Below, in pieces: positions 9,587 to 18,947 of a stretch of DNA of 64,000 bases. The position numbers were made by a program, and so were the translations under genes. This DNA comes from Spirochaeta thermophila DSM 6192 (lineage in GTDB: Bacteria > Spirochaetota > Spirochaetia > Winmispirales > Winmispiraceae): contig NC_014484.1 in assembly GCF_000147075.1 (NCBI RefSeq), positions 1,443,501 through 1,507,500 of the forward strand, read 5' to 3'. Each line of letters starts with the position of its first letter. Position 1 is the first letter of the stretch. The notes under the pieces were generated by a model, which did not search any database, was not told where the DNA came from, and saw only the letters and a list, made by a program, of their open reading frames with translations.

Positions 9587-10935
9587 CGCGGCCTCTCAAG
9601 GCCCTCCAGCGCCTCCCTGAACCTCCTCCTCGCCTCCTTCACCTTCGCCACCACGGCCTCGAGCCGCTCCTGCGCAGGCTGCAGGTTGAGGTTGCCGGGG
9701 CTTCCGGGATACGTCCGCGCCTTGAGCGCCGCCTCCGGATCGCCCTCCGGCAGGTCCTCCAGCCGGGAGGCCACCTCCCTGTAGGCATCCCTGAAGCTCC
9801 GGCCCTCGCGCACGAGCCGGTACACCTCGTCCGTGGCGAATATCTCCCGGGAGAACCCCGCCCTCATGCGCTCGGGGAAGAGCCGGAGCCCCTCCACCAC
9901 ACGGCTGCTCATCACCACCGAGTCCACGGTGGTCTCCACCGCCCGCATGAACGGCCCCTTGGTCTCCTGGAAATCCCGGTTGTACCCGGAGGGAAGGCTC
10001 CTGATGATCCCCTTGATCTGCACCCCCCAGGCGCCCACCGAGGCCGCCTTGGCCCTGAGGAGCTCGAGGCTGTCGGGATTCTGCTTCTGCGGCATGATGC
10101 TCGAGCCGGTGCACAGCTCGGGCGGGAGCTTCATGTAGCCGAACTCGGGGAGCGAGAAGAGGATCACGTCCTGCGCCAGCTTGCTCAAGGTGAGCATCAC
10201 CTGCTCGCAGGCGTCCACCACCATGGCCTCGCACGTGCCCCGCGAGTTGTTCGCATACAGGACATTGTTCTGCACCCGGGAGAACCCGAGGAGCCGGGTG
10301 GTGTAGGCCCTGTCGAGGGGGAGCGGCACCCCATAGCTCGCCGCCGCGCCGAGCGGGTTCTGATCGACCACCTCGTGCACGCTCACAAGAAGGGAGAGCA
10401 CGTCCACGAGCTCCTCGGCGAACGAGGCAAACCACAGCCCGCACGAGGAGGGCATGGCGATCTGCATGTGGGTCCTCCCCGGCATGGGGATGTGCGCCGT
10501 CTCCTCAGCTCGCCGGAAGAGGAGGCGGACGAGTCCCTCGAGGACCTCCGCGAGGAGGTAGATCCTGTCCTTCATGTAGAGGCGGAGGGCCACGAGCACC
10601 TGATCGTTCCGCGACCTTCCGGTGTGCACCTTCTTCCCCACCTCGCCAAGCCGGGCCACGAGCCAGTTCTCTATCGCCGTGTGGCCGTCTTCGTCCTCAG
10701 GCCTGATCTCGAACCGCCCCTCCCTCACGAGGGAGAGCAGCTCCCTGAGGGCCTCCTCCAGGGCCCTCCCCTCCTCGCCGGAGAGGATCCCCACGTGCGC
10801 GAGCATCCTCACGTGGGCGATGCTCGCAAGACAGTCGAAGGGCAGGAGGCTCCTGTCGAGCAGGTAGTCCTCACCCACCGTGTAGCGCTCGATCACCTTG
10901 TCCGTCTCGTAGCCCTTGTCCCAGAGCTTCCCCAT
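9583..10935 (-). CDS. argH: Argininosuccinate lyase
   Basis: A cytosolic fumarase-superfamily enzyme that splits argininosuccinate into arginine and fumarate, the last step of arginine synthesis. The 450-residue product has the family landmarks LDRSLLPFDCLASIAH, HTGRSRNDQV and the signature loop GSSIMPQKQNPD, which carries the catalytic serine. ATG 10935 is preceded by GAGGAGG and matches the normal family N-terminus (MGKLWDKGYE). No other arginine gene is adjacent. The stop overlaps that of corA in a palindromic CTAG. Confidence 0.93.
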   Translation of the reverse strand: MGKLWDKGYETDKVIERYTVGEDYLLDRSLLPFDCLASIAHVRMLAHVGILSGEEGRALEEALRELLSLVREGRFEIRPEDEDGHTAIENWLVARLGEVGKKVHTGRSRNDQVLVALRLYMKDRIYLLAEVLEGLVRLLFRRAEETAHIPMPGRTHMQIAMPSSCGLWFASFAEELVDVLSLLVSVHEVVDQNPLGAAASYGVPLPLDRAYTTRLLGFSRVQNNVLYANNSRGTCEAMVVDACEQVMLTLSKLAQDVILFSLPEFGYMKLPPELCTGSSIMPQKQNPDSLELLRAKAASVGAWGVQIKGIIRSLPSGYNRDFQETKGPFMRAVETTVDSVVMSSRVVEGLRLFPERMRAGFSREIFATDEVYRLVREGRSFRDAYREVASRLEDLPEGDPEAALKARTYPGSPGNLNLQPAQERLEAVVAKVKEARRRFREALEGLERPR

Positions 10936-10993
10936 GGGTCCTCCTCGTCCCGGAATCGGGGCCATTATAGGGAGGCCGAAAGGAGGGTGCAAG

Positions 10994-11275
10994 ATGGAGG
11001 GAGGTATGAGGGGGCCATCCGATCGAGTTGCCGCAAAGGCCCGGGAACTCGGCGTCGACCTGCGGCCGAACACCCGGGTGGTCGAAGAGGATACCGCCAC
11101 CCGTGTAGTGACCGACGAGCACGGCGAACGGTATGCATATCGGGACCTCGTCTGGGCCGCGGACCTCAAGACCCTCTACCGCATCGCCCGTACCGACGGA
11201 TTGCCGGAACGTCTCCGGAAGCGCATTGCCGCACGTACGGCTGAAGTACTCCCCACACGAGGTGCCGGGATATAG
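10994..11275 (+). pseudogene. Remnant of an FAD/NAD(P)-dependent oxidoreductase (phytoene-desaturase-like)
   Basis: About 93 codons encode a fragment resembling the middle of phytoene-desaturase-like oxidoreductases: GVDLRPNTRVVEEDTATRVVTDEHGERYAYRDLVWAADLKTLYR. The N-terminal Rossmann motif (GxGxxG) and the C-terminal FAD region are missing. A further possible scrap, LFNKTLVSFNIVVGYSAIVKYRG, lies in another frame at about 11281-11370. This looks like a decayed gene between argH and clpB. Confidence 0.55.
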
Positions 11276-11570
11276 CCGGCGAGTGGAGCTTATTCAACAA
11301 AACCCTTGTTTCGTTTAATATTGTTGTGGGTTATTCAGCGATCGTTAAATACCGCGGAGGGAGCGCGTGAAACGAGGTTTGACGGGACACTACCAAACCA
11401 CTACCGTGGGCGGCGAATCCGTTCGCGCGTTCATTCCTCATCCACTCCCACCCGAACCACCACTCGAGATGACACCATCGCGGCGTACGATCCTGGAACA
11501 GACGCCCTCGCGCTGGAACAGTTGAATGAGGGAGGGCGTCCGCCCTCCCTCACGGCGAGATTTGAGGTGT
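11276..11570. other. Intergenic stretch with gene debris and a hairpin
   Basis: There is no intact gene. Part of it is visibly less GC-rich than its surroundings (about 11285-11350). It may carry frame-shifted continuation of the oxidoreductase remnant. The 3' portion holds the hairpin at 11528-11551 that probably ends the clpB transcript. Confidence 0.5.
11528..11551 (-). terminator. Hairpin downstream of clpB
   Basis: A perfect 11-bp inverted repeat, GAGGGAGGGCG / CGCCCTCCCTC, around a two-base centre, 20 bases beyond the clpB stop on the minus strand. It lacks a clear U-run, so it may be a weak terminator or a 3'-end stabiliser. Confidence 0.5.
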
Positions 11571-14183
11571 CTATGAAGAGGCTACTGCCTCTCCTACTTT
11601 CCGTGTGAAGACGAGCTGGCCGTGCTCGGCGGTCACGTACACGGTATCACCCTCTTTATACTTGCCTGCAATGAGCTCTTTTGCAAGGGGGTTGTAGATG
11701 AGGCGCTGTACGGTGCGCTTGAGCGGCCGTGCGCCGAACTCGGGGCTGAAGCCTTCCCTCACCAGGATATCCTTGGCCTTTTGATCCACCTCTATGGAGA
11801 GGTGCTGCTCCGAAAGCCGCTCGTTGAGGCGCTCTATTTCGAGGTCGAGGATCTTGTAGATGTGCTCCTGCGTGAGCCTGTGGAAGACGATCATCTCGTC
11901 GATCCGGTTGAGGAACTCGGGCTTGAAGCTCGCCCGCAGGAGGCTGTTGACCTGCGGTTTGACCTTCTCCAGGTCGTCGGCCTCAAGGATGAGGTCGCTC
12001 CCTATGTTACTGGTCATGATGACGATGGTGTTCTTGAAGTCGACCACGTGGCCCTGGCTGTCGGTGAGCCTTCCGTCGTCGAAGATCTGGAGCATGATGT
12101 TGAACACGTCGGGATGGGCCTTCTCCACCTCGTCGAAGAGCACCACGGAGTACGGCCGCCTCCGCACGGCCTCGGTGAGCTGTCCACCTTCCTCGTACCC
12201 CACGTAACCGGGAGGTGCCCCGATGAGCCTGGAGACCGCATGCCGCTCCATGTACTCGCTCATGTCGATGCGCACCATGGCCCGCTCGTCGTTGAAGAGG
12301 TAGTCGGCCAGGGTACGGGCGAGCTCCGTCTTCCCCACCCCGGTGGGACCGAGGAACAGGAAGACACCCATGGGCCGTCTCGGGTCGGAGAGGCCGCTCC
12401 TGTTCCTCCTTATGGCGTCGGCCACGGCCCTGATGGCCTCCTCCTGGCCGATCACCCGCCTGCCGAGCACCTCCTCGAGGTGGAGGAGCTTCTCCTTCTC
12501 CGAGGCCATCATCTTGGTCACCGGGATCCCGGTCCAGCTCGAGACCACGCGGGCGATGTCCTCCTCGGTCACTTCTTCCCTCAGGAGCGAACTCTCCTCG
12601 CCCTTAAGCCGCTCGAGCGCCCTGGTCTTCTCCTCGAGCTCACGTCGCTTCTGGGGAAGGAGGCCGTACTTTATCTCGGCGGCCTTGTCGAGGTTGCCCT
12701 GACGCTCGTACTGGGTCTCCCGAATGGTGAGATCCTCGATCTCGGCGTTGAGCTTCCGGATCTCGTCGATGATCTTCTTCTCGTTCTGCCACTTGAGGTA
12801 GAGCTTGTCGCGCTCTTCCTTGAGCTGGGAAAGCTGCTGTTCGATCTTCTTGAGCCGCTCCTGAGAGGCGGGGTCCTTCTCCTTGGAGAGGGCCTGCCGT
12901 TCTATGGTGAGCTGGAGGATCTTCCTGTCGAGCTGGTCGATCTCGGTGGGCATGCTCTCGATCTCCATCTTAAGCCGGCTGGCCGCCTCGTCGATGAGGT
13001 CGATGGCCTTGTCCGGGAGGAAGCGCGAGGTGATGTACCTGTCCGAGAGCACCGCCGCGGCCACGATGGCCTCGTCGGTGATGCGCACCCCGTGGTGTAC
13101 CTCGTAGCGCTCCTTGAGCCCGCGGAGGATGGAGATGGTGTCCTCCACCGAGGGTTCTGCCACGGAGATGGGCTGGAATCGGCGCTCGAAGGCCGCGTCC
13201 TTCTCGATATGCTTGCGGTACTCGTCCACCGTGGTGGCACCGATGGTGCGCAGTTCACCGCGGGAGAGCGGGGGCTTGAGGAGGTTCGCGGCGTCGGTGG
13301 CACCCTCGGCCGCACCCGCACCGATGAGGGTGTGCAGCTCATCGATGAAGAGGATGATCTTTCCCTCAGAGGCAATCACCTCGTTGATCACGGCCTTGAG
13401 TCGTTCCTCGAACTCGCCGCGGTACTTGGCCCCTGCCACGAGTGCCCCGAGGTCGAGCGCCAGGATCCGCTTGTCCTTGAGGGAATCGGGCACGTCGCCT
13501 GCCACGATCCTTCGGGCCAGGCCCTCCACGATGGCCGTCTTACCCACGCCCGGGGGACCTATGAGCACCGGGTTGTTTTTGGTGCGCCTGAGGAGGACCT
13601 GGATCATCCGGCGTATCTCCTCGTCCCGGCCTATCACCGGGTCGAGCTTTTCCTGGCGGGCGAGGGCGGTGAGGTCGCGACAGTACTTCTCGAGGGCCTG
13701 ATAGGTGCTCTCGGGGTCCTGGCTCGTCACCCGCCTCCCCTGGCGGATCCCCTGGATCGCGTGCGAGATCCCTTCGTACGTGAGCCCGTTGCGCTGGAAC
13801 ACCCGCGCCACCTCACCCGGCTCCTGGGCGAGGGCGAGGAGGATGTGTTCCACGCTCACGTACTCGTCCTGCATGCGCTTGGCCTCCACCTCGGCCTTGC
13901 TGAGGACCCGTGCCGCCTGGTTGGAGAGGCTCACCCCCGAGGTGGAAGCACCCTCTGCGTAGACCTTCGGCTTTTTCTCAAGAAGGGCCACGAGCTCGTG
14001 CTCGATCTGGGCGCGAGAGGCACCCAGCCGTTCCACGAGGGGCTTGATGATCCCATCCTCCTGCTGGACGATCGCAAGGGCGATGTGCTCCGGTTCGAGG
14101 AGGGTGTGATCGTACTGGTGCATGAGCTTGGCGGCGTTCTGGAGGGCCTCCTGGGCCTTCACCGTGAAACGTTCGAGATCCAT
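11571..14183 (-). CDS. clpB: ATP-dependent chaperone ClpB
   Basis: A hexameric Hsp100 disaggregase of 870 residues that works with DnaK to rescue aggregated protein. It has an N-terminal Clp_N repeat domain (to about residue 145), then AAA1 with [15 protein letters not shown] and [14 protein letters not shown] coiled-coil middle domain (about 400-530) is full of charged heptads. AAA2 has [15 protein letters not shown] and [10 protein letters not shown]. The long middle domain separates ClpB from ClpA and ClpC. ATG 14183 is preceded by AAGGAG. I see no CIRCE element upstream. Confidence 0.95.
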   Translation of the reverse strand: MDLERFTVKAQEALQNAAKLMHQYDHTLLEPEHIALAIVQQEDGIIKPLVERLGASRAQIEHELVALLEKKPKVYAEGASTSGVSLSNQAARVLSKAEVEAKRMQDEYVSVEHILLALAQEPGEVARVFQRNGLTYEGISHAIQGIRQGRRVTSQDPESTYQALEKYCRDLTALARQEKLDPVIGRDEEIRRMIQVLLRRTKNNPVLIGPPGVGKTAIVEGLARRIVAGDVPDSLKDKRILALDLGALVAGAKYRGEFEERLKAVINEVIASEGKIILFIDELHTLIGAGAAEGATDAANLLKPPLSRGELRTIGATTVDEYRKHIEKDAAFERRFQPISVAEPSVEDTISILRGLKERYEVHHGVRITDEAIVAAAVLSDRYITSRFLPDKAIDLIDEAASRLKMEIESMPTEIDQLDRKILQLTIERQALSKEKDPASQERLKKIEQQLSQLKEERDKLYLKWQNEKKIIDEIRKLNAEIEDLTIRETQYERQGNLDKAAEIKYGLLPQKRRELEEKTRALERLKGEESSLLREEVTEEDIARVVSSWTGIPVTKMMASEKEKLLHLEEVLGRRVIGQEEAIRAVADAIRRNRSGLSDPRRPMGVFLFLGPTGVGKTELARTLADYLFNDERAMVRIDMSEYMERHAVSRLIGAPPGYVGYEEGGQLTEAVRRRPYSVVLFDEVEKAHPDVFNIMLQIFDDGRLTDSQGHVVDFKNTIVIMTSNIGSDLILEADDLEKVKPQVNSLLRASFKPEFLNRIDEMIVFHRLTQEHIYKILDLEIERLNERLSEQHLSIEVDQKAKDILVREGFSPEFGARPLKRTVQRLIYNPLAKELIAGKYKEGDTVYVTAEHGQLVFTRKVGEAVASS

Positions 14184-14234
14184 ATCGTTCTCCTTTTGGA
14201 TCACATTTTGTACTGGCGTGTCGTTCCGGGTCTG

Positions 14235-14262
14235 TGTATAATAACCTACTCAAGGGGCTCAA
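14235..14262 (-). promoter_or_regulatory. Candidate clpB promoter
   Basis: On the minus strand TTGAGC (14257-14262), a 16-base spacer and TATACA (14235-14240) lie about 50 bases upstream of clpB. The 102-base gap is shared with the divergent DUF3783 gene. Confidence 0.4.
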
Positions 14263-14285
14263 GATCGTCAAACAAAGGAGTTACG

Positions 14286-14534
14286 ATGGAACAGCGAGAA
14301 CGGCTCGTCCTGCTCCACGGGTTTACCCATCAGGAGATCCAGAGACTCCTGCCTGCGATAAAGCAGGTGGTGGAGGATCCGCACAGCATCGCCTTTGCCA
14401 TGACCACCCCCACCAACCTCGAGTGGACGGTGGCGGAGCTCATAAGAGAAGTCACCGAAGAACACAAGATGCTCACTGCCCGTAAGGAACCAGGCGGGCG
14501 AGAAGGTGAAAGAGGATCCTCCGCGTCTGAGTGA
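14286..14534 (+). CDS. DUF3783 domain protein
   Basis: A small 82-residue protein of unknown function. The core LLHGFTHQEIQRLLPAIK...AFAMTTPTNLEWTVAELIREVTEEHKML matches DUF3783, a short conserved domain in anaerobes. It has no membrane segment or cysteine. ATG 14286 follows AAAGGAG at good spacing. It is divergent from clpB, and its last 62 bases overlap the 3' end of the convergent amidotransferase gene. Confidence 0.7.
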   Translation: MEQRERLVLLHGFTHQEIQRLLPAIKQVVEDPHSIAFAMTTPTNLEWTVAELIREVTEEHKMLTARKEPGGREGERGSSASE

Positions 14535-15174
14535 GGTAGCGGGAGAAGCCCTCACGGATGGTCTGCGGGTCCTGGACTGACGGGCCTCCGTCTGCGCACT
14601 CGTCGGCGCAGGCGGTAAGGAGGGCCTCGCCGGTCTCGGGGGTGCCTTCGAGGTGGAACTGGAGACCAAGGATGCGGTCCTCGTAGAGGAAGCCCTGGAC
14701 CTCGGTGTGATGGTTGTAGAAGAGGTGGAGCGCGCCGGGCGGGAGGGTCACCTCCTCACCGTGCCAGTGAAAGGCCATGAGCGAGGGTGGAACCCCCTCC
14801 ATCCACGGGTGTCCCGACGCCTCGGGTGTCACGTACACCGGGAACCAGCCGATCTCCCTCCCCCTGGCCTTCCGCACCTCGCCTCCCAGGACCTCTGCGA
14901 GGAGCTGGGCGCCCAGACACACACCGAGCAGCCGTATGCCCTCCTCGATCGACCGCCTGATGAAGGCCTTCTCCTCCCTCAACCAGGGGTACCGCTCCTC
15001 ATCGTGCACGCTCATGGGCCCTCCCATGAGCACCACCACATCGGGAATCTCGTCGGGGAGGCGCTCCCCGGAGGAGAGGCAGACCGAGGCACAGCGTGCG
15101 CCCCGTTCACGGAGATACTCCTCGATCAAAAACGGCCGTTCAAAGGGGACGTGCTGGACGAAGAGGACCTGCAT
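14473..15174 (-). CDS. Class I glutamine amidotransferase-like protein
   Basis: A 233-residue stand-alone GATase1 domain of the GMP-synthase-amidotransferase-like group (YfeJ/GuaA-like). The nucleophile elbow is GVCLGAQLLAE, the catalytic His and Glu lie in LQFHLEGTPE, and the oxyanion region is VVLMGGPMSVHDE. ATG 15174 has AAAGGAGG five bases upstream, and an earlier upstream start has none. No synthetase domain is adjacent, so the ammonia acceptor is unknown. Related proteins act as gamma-glutamyl hydrolases. Confidence 0.8.
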   Translation of the reverse strand: MQVLFVQHVPFERPFLIEEYLRERGARCASVCLSSGERLPDEIPDVVVLMGGPMSVHDEERYPWLREEKAFIRRSIEEGIRLLGVCLGAQLLAEVLGGEVRKARGREIGWFPVYVTPEASGHPWMEGVPPSLMAFHWHGEEVTLPPGALHLFYNHHTEVQGFLYEDRILGLQFHLEGTPETGEALLTACADECADGGPSVQDPQTIREGFSRYLTQTRRILFHLLARLVPYGQ

Positions 15175-15501
15175 GAGACCTCCTTTGTGATACACGTTGG
15201 ATTGAGTATACCAACTTCTTACGGGAGCTTCCATAGTTGAAGCAGTCATAGTTGAAGCAGTCTGCTCTATGGGGCATCTGAAACCAATTCAGGCCTCTTT
15301 GCCTGCTGAGCGATTACATGACGAGAGCGGTCCCTGTGGTTTTCTCTTGCGAGAATCAGCCATTACCAGTAAATTAAAGGTAGTGCTGTGAATGCGGAAT
15401 TTCCTTGGGGGGCAAATGCAACTTTCCCTTGGTGAAGAAACAATGAAACGGCTCCTCAAGAGCTGGGTGATCCAATGTGAGAAAACACAGGGGAGCATCT
15501 C
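15175..15501. other. Intergenic stretch with a 15-bp tandem repeat
   Basis: No supported gene. The unit CATAGTTGAAGCAGT occurs twice in tandem at 15232-15261. The last bases carry the ribosome-binding site (GGGGAG) of the nucleotidyltransferase gene. Confidence 0.6.
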
Positions 15502-15804
15502 ATGAACAGGATCCTCGATAGGAAGAGCATCCTCCACATGCTCGCCGCGCACCAGGAGGAGCTGAAAAAACTGGGGGTTACGTACTTGGCGCTATTCGGC
15601 TCTGTAGCGCGGAATGAAGCCATAGAGGGAAGTGATGTCGACTTCTTGGTGGAGTTCGAGGGACCAGCCTCTTTCGACACATACATGGAGCTCAAATTCT
15701 TCCTTGAGGACCTTCTGGGAACCCGGATAGATCTCGTCACCCGAAAGGCACTCAAACCACGCCTACGGCCCTACGTGGAGAAGGAGGCGATTCGTGTCAC
15801 GTGA
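15502..15804 (+). CDS. mntA: MntA-type antitoxin (minimal nucleotidyltransferase)
   Basis: A 100-residue protein with the MNT motif GS-X10-DxD (FGSVARNEAIEGSDVDFLV). In MntA/HepT systems this protein neutralises the HepT RNase by AMPylating a tyrosine next to its active site. It overlaps the following hepT reading frame by 11 bases, as is usual for the pair. ATG 15502 has a GGGGAG ribosome-binding site. The frame is intact while that of its partner is not. Confidence 0.82.
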   Translation: MNRILDRKSILHMLAAHQEELKKLGVTYLALFGSVARNEAIEGSDVDFLVEFEGPASFDTYMELKFFLEDLLGTRIDLVTRKALKPRLRPYVEKEAIRVT

Positions 15805-16146
15805 CCCCCTCCTTTTTTTGAGGACCTGAGAGAAAGCTGCAGTCGAATCATCCGGTACGTCCGGGGGCTTTCCTTTGAGGCATTCCGCTCTGATGAGAAG
15901 ACGGTGGATGCCGTGCTCCGCAATCTTGCCGTTATCGGAGAAGCCGTAAAACATCTCCCTCATGATCTCAAAGATCGCTATCCTCAGATGGACTGGCGTA
16001 AGATTGCTGGTTTAAGAGACATCATTGTCCATGAGTATTTCGGAATAGATGAAGATATCCTGTGGGATGTGGTGAAGAACAAGATCCCGAAACTTCTGGA
16101 ATCTGTGGAGCAGATTCTCAGCGAACTCACCTCTCATGAGGGATAG
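15794..16146 (+). CDS. hepT: HepT-type HEPN ribonuclease toxin (DUF86), frame broken at a T7 run
   Basis: From GTG 15794 the frame reads MSRDPLLFL, then hits a stop after a run of seven Ts (15813-15819). Adding one T restores MSRDPLLFFEDLRES...RGLSFEAFRSDEKTVDAVLRNLAVIGEAVKHLP, the normal HepT N-terminus. The catalytic RX4HxY motif (RDIIVHEY) is intact in the downstream frame. As written, only an 80-residue C-terminal piece from ATG 15904 could be made. Either the toxin was inactivated by loss of one T, or the run was miscounted in sequencing. Confidence 0.75.
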
Positions 16147-16296
16147 CCTTCATCTCGGCCCTCGTGGACCCTCGTGAGGAGGACCTTTTTCTACCTGAGC
16201 ACATCCCAACCACCAGGGTAGCTCCGATTGACCAGACTTCTCACTCAGCCTACTATGACTCTACCATACGGAAGAAAACGGAAGAAAGGAGTGTCC

Positions 16297-17364
16297 ATGC
16301 GAGTCCGGCAGGTGGTACAGAGCCTCCCTACCTACACCGCCGGGGCCTCACGACCCGGTGCGATCAAGCTCTCCTCTAACGAGAATCCGCTCGGCCCCTC
16401 ACCGCTCGCCCTAAAGGCGCTGAAGGAGGCGTCGGAGACCATCCACCTTTACCCCGACAAGGCATGCACCTCGCTCAAGGAGAAGCTCGCCGAGGTGCAT
16501 GGGCTTACCCCCAAGTGGTTCGTGATAGGCAACGGATCGGACGAGGTGATGCTCTTCATCGCAGGGGCCTTCGTGGAACGGGGCATCTCGGTGGTCACCT
16601 CGGAGCACACCTTCTCCGAATACACCTTTGCCACACGGGTCTTCGAGGGAGAGGTGCGCTACGCCCCTATGAGGGAGGGGCGGTTCGCCCTCTCCGAACT
16701 CGCCGCCGGGATCGATTCATCCACCCGGGTGGTCTTCATCTGCAACCCCAACAACCCCACGGGCACCTACGTCTCCCATGAGGAGCTCGTCTCATTTCTC
16801 GAGACAGTCCCCGAGGAGGTGCTCGTGGTGGTGGATGAGGCCTACCGTGAGTACGTGGAGGCCCGCGACTTTCCCCGAACACTCGAGCTCGTAAAGAGAC
16901 ACCCCAACCTCATGGTCCTCCGCACCTTCTCCAAGATCTACGGCCTCGCAGGGCTCAGGGTGGGGTACGGCATAGCCCGGCCTGAGGTGATCCGGTACGT
17001 CGAACGGCTCAAGCCCCCCTTCAACGTGAACCTCCTCGGCCAGGTTGCAGCCCGTGCAGCCCTGGACGACACGGCCTTCGTGGAGCGGTCGCGGGCCCTC
17101 ACGAGAGAGGGCAAGGCCTTCCTCTACCGGGAGCTCTCTCGGCTGGGGCTCTTCGCCTATCCCTCCGAGGCGAACTTCGTGTGCTTTCGCCTTGGAGGAA
17201 GCTCGCAGGAGGCCTTCGAGGCCCTCATGGAACGAGGCGTCATCATCCGGCCGCTCGACAGCTTCGGGCTTCCGGGATGGATGCGCGTCACCGTGGGAAC
17301 GCCCGATCAGAACGAGGCCTTCATCGAAGCCCTCTCCTCCTATCTCGCATCAAGGGGCAGATAG
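16297..17364 (+). CDS. hisC: Histidinol-phosphate aminotransferase
   Basis: A PLP-dependent fold-type I aminotransferase of 355 residues that transaminates imidazole-acetol phosphate in histidine synthesis. Features seen are the N-terminal LSSNENPLGPSP, VVVDEAYREYVE, the PLP-lysine motif TFSKIYGLAGLRVGYG and a C-terminal GWMRVTVGTPDQN. ATG 16297 has AAAGGAG upstream. No other his gene is nearby, and HisC-like enzymes can also act on aromatic or other substrates, so the exact role is less certain than the family. Confidence 0.85.
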   Translation: MRVRQVVQSLPTYTAGASRPGAIKLSSNENPLGPSPLALKALKEASETIHLYPDKACTSLKEKLAEVHGLTPKWFVIGNGSDEVMLFIAGAFVERGISVVTSEHTFSEYTFATRVFEGEVRYAPMREGRFALSELAAGIDSSTRVVFICNPNNPTGTYVSHEELVSFLETVPEEVLVVVDEAYREYVEARDFPRTLELVKRHPNLMVLRTFSKIYGLAGLRVGYGIARPEVIRYVERLKPPFNVNLLGQVAARAALDDTAFVERSRALTREGKAFLYRELSRLGLFAYPSEANFVCFRLGGSSQEAFEALMERGVIIRPLDSFGLPGWMRVTVGTPDQNEAFIEALSSYLASRGR

Positions 17365-17366
17365 CC

Positions 17367-17957
17367 GTGGAACCGGTGCTGTGGGGCCTCATCTGGCTCG
17401 GCGCCCTCCTCCTCTGCAGCCTCCCCGCCCTCCTCTCCCGCCTCCCCCTCCCCCACCTCCTCGCCCTCACCGTAGCCGGCATGGCAGCCGGCGCCCTCAC
17501 CCTCTCCGCCACCTCCCTCCTCTCCCCCCTCACCTCCCCTTCCCTCGCCACCCTCCTCATCCCCCTCCTCGAAGAAGCGGTAAAGGCGGGCACCCTCACC
17601 CTCCTCCTCACCCGCCTCCCCCTCACCGCCCCCCGCCCCGCCGTCCTCCTCGTCCCCGCAGGCTTCGCCTCCTTCGAGACCGTGCTCTACGCCTTCCCTT
17701 CCCTCCCCTCCCTCCTCGCACGCACCCTCCTCTCCCTCCCCCTCCACCTCGCCTCCACCACCCTCTGGGCCCGCCCCTTCCTCGCCGCCCCTCCACCCCG
17801 CACCCTCCCGGCCCACCGCGGTCTCCTCCTCGCCTGGGCCCTCCACCTCTCCTACAACCTCCTCTCACGCAGCCGCCCTCTCCTCGGCCTCGCCATCCTT
17901 CCCCTCGCCCTCCTCATCATCACTTCCTTCCTCCTCCCCTCCCCCTCACGCCGCTGA
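17367..17957 (+). CDS. PrsW-like intramembrane metalloprotease
   Basis: A very hydrophobic 196-residue protein with about six to seven membrane segments. The motifs EEAVK, FASFETVLYAF, HLASTTLWA and WALHLSYN match the conserved EExxK, FxxxE, H and HxxxN positions of PrsW-type proteases (CPBP/PrsW clan), which cleave membrane anchors of regulatory proteins. The GTG start directly follows the hisC stop. The coding strand is strikingly C-rich, with third positions almost all C, unlike hisC. Its substrate is unknown. Confidence 0.6.
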   Translation: MEPVLWGLIWLGALLLCSLPALLSRLPLPHLLALTVAGMAAGALTLSATSLLSPLTSPSLATLLIPLLEEAVKAGTLTLLLTRLPLTAPRPAVLLVPAGFASFETVLYAFPSLPSLLARTLLSLPLHLASTTLWARPFLAAPPPRTLPAHRGLLLAWALHLSYNLLSRSRPLLGLAILPLALLIITSFLLPSPSRR

Positions 17958-17963
17958 TCCACG

Positions 17964-17993
17964 AAAAAAGAGGCCGCAGACACCTGCGGCCTC
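17964..17993 (-). terminator. Rho-independent terminator of the cbiM-like gene
   Basis: A perfect 10-bp stem GAGGCCGCAG / CTGCGGCCTC with a 4-base loop. On the minus strand it is followed by six Ts, 25 bases past the transporter stop. Confidence 0.85.
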
Positions 17994-18017
17994 CCATCCC
18001 AGCCATACCGGCCTCGC

Positions 18018-18899
18018 TCACCCCGTCCGACGCGCCCCCAAAAGACGCCCCACACCCCACGCAAGCCCGAACGAGAGCCCCACACCCACAAGCCCTGCGA
18101 GCACCGTTGAGACGAACGGATGCGCCACCCCCGGCACCGCATACTCGGCGAGCAGGGCAGCAAACGAGGGAGCCGCCTCCTTGATGCGGGCGTAGCGATC
18201 GAGCACCCACTCGAGCCCGTCGGGAAGCGGGCTCGCAAACGGGGCGAGCAGTACCAGCCCCACCAGGAGCCCGAACGCCGGCACGAGCCATCGGGTGGCC
18301 CGTCCCTCGGCCCCCATGCGGGAGAGGACCGGCACGAGCACCGCCGTCCCCACACCCTCGACGAGGGCGATGAGGGCGTGCACCCCCACCATGGCAGGCA
18401 CCGCCTCACCCATCGGGAAGACCCCCATGAAGCCCAGCTCGAGCCCGCAGGCCAGCGCCGCGAGCACCACAGAGACCCAGCCCGCGAGCGCCCAGAGGAG
18501 CGGGGACCGACCCCTCATCCGCACCACCACGAGGGCCGGCAGCGCGGCAACGAAGGCCATGTTGATCACATTCCACCCGAGCGATGCGAGCCCCCCGTCG
18601 GCGAACACCAGGGCCTGGAGCGAGAGCACGAGCACCATGGAGAGCACACCGAACGGAAGCCCGAGCACCCCCACCGCGAGCACCGTACCGACCACGTGCC
18701 CCGAGGTACCGTGCTGGACCGGCACGTTGAGCATCTGCAGGGCGAAGATGAGCGCCGTCACGCTCGCGAAGAGCAGGCCGTCGGGCTTCCGCTCACTTCG
18801 GGCAGCCCACCAGGCCACCCCCACGGTGAGGAGACCTGCGACCCCTCCCCCTGCTCCAGCCGATCGTGCCTGCAAGACCACGTGTGAAGGAATATGCAT
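18018..18899 (-). CDS. cbiM: CbiM-type cobalt/nickel ECF transporter component fused to a PDGLE domain
   Basis: A 293-residue membrane protein. The start is set by the family: CbiM/NikM binds metal with its own N-terminal Met-His, and translation from ATG 18899 (RBS GAGGAGG) gives MHIPSHVV. The membrane core includes NVPVQHGTSGHVVGTVLA (metal-binding His) and GVHALIALVEGVGTA. The C-terminal part contains SPLPDGLEWVLDR, the PDGLE domain that in some systems replaces CbiN. Energy-coupling CbiO and CbiQ are not adjacent. Cobalt supply would fit the chelatase-like gene at 26-28 kb. The metal cannot be assigned from sequence. Confidence 0.82.
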   Translation of the reverse strand: MHIPSHVVLQARSAGAGGGVAGLLTVGVAWWAARSERKPDGLLFASVTALIFALQMLNVPVQHGTSGHVVGTVLAVGVLGLPFGVLSMVLVLSLQALVFADGGLASLGWNVINMAFVAALPALVVVRMRGRSPLLWALAGWVSVVLAALACGLELGFMGVFPMGEAVPAMVGVHALIALVEGVGTAVLVPVLSRMGAEGRATRWLVPAFGLLVGLVLLAPFASPLPDGLEWVLDRYARIKEAAPSFAALLAEYAVPGVAHPFVSTVLAGLVGVGLSFGLAWGVGRLLGARRTG

Positions 18900-18947
18900 A
18901 CACCCCTCCTCGTTCTGGATCTGATCCACGTACGTCGTACACGGAGT

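Noticed and set aside
14237-14242. TATAAT on the plus strand as a promoter for the DUF3783 gene
   Set aside because: No -35 box at a proper distance. The same bases fit the clpB promoter better on the other strand.
11622-14280. A plus-strand open frame of nearly 900 codons opposite clpB
   Set aside because: It is the mirror of a highly expressed gene in GC-rich DNA and has no domain. Only its last 82 codons, from ATG 14286, are a real gene.
14184-14285. CIRCE/HrcA or sigma-32 site upstream of clpB
   Set aside because: No TTAGCACTC...GAGTGCTAA repeat and no CCCCAT-type -10 box is present.
15232-15261. Tandem 15-bp repeat as a CRISPR or iteron array
   Set aside because: Only two adjacent units with no spacers or further copies. 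It is a small duplication.
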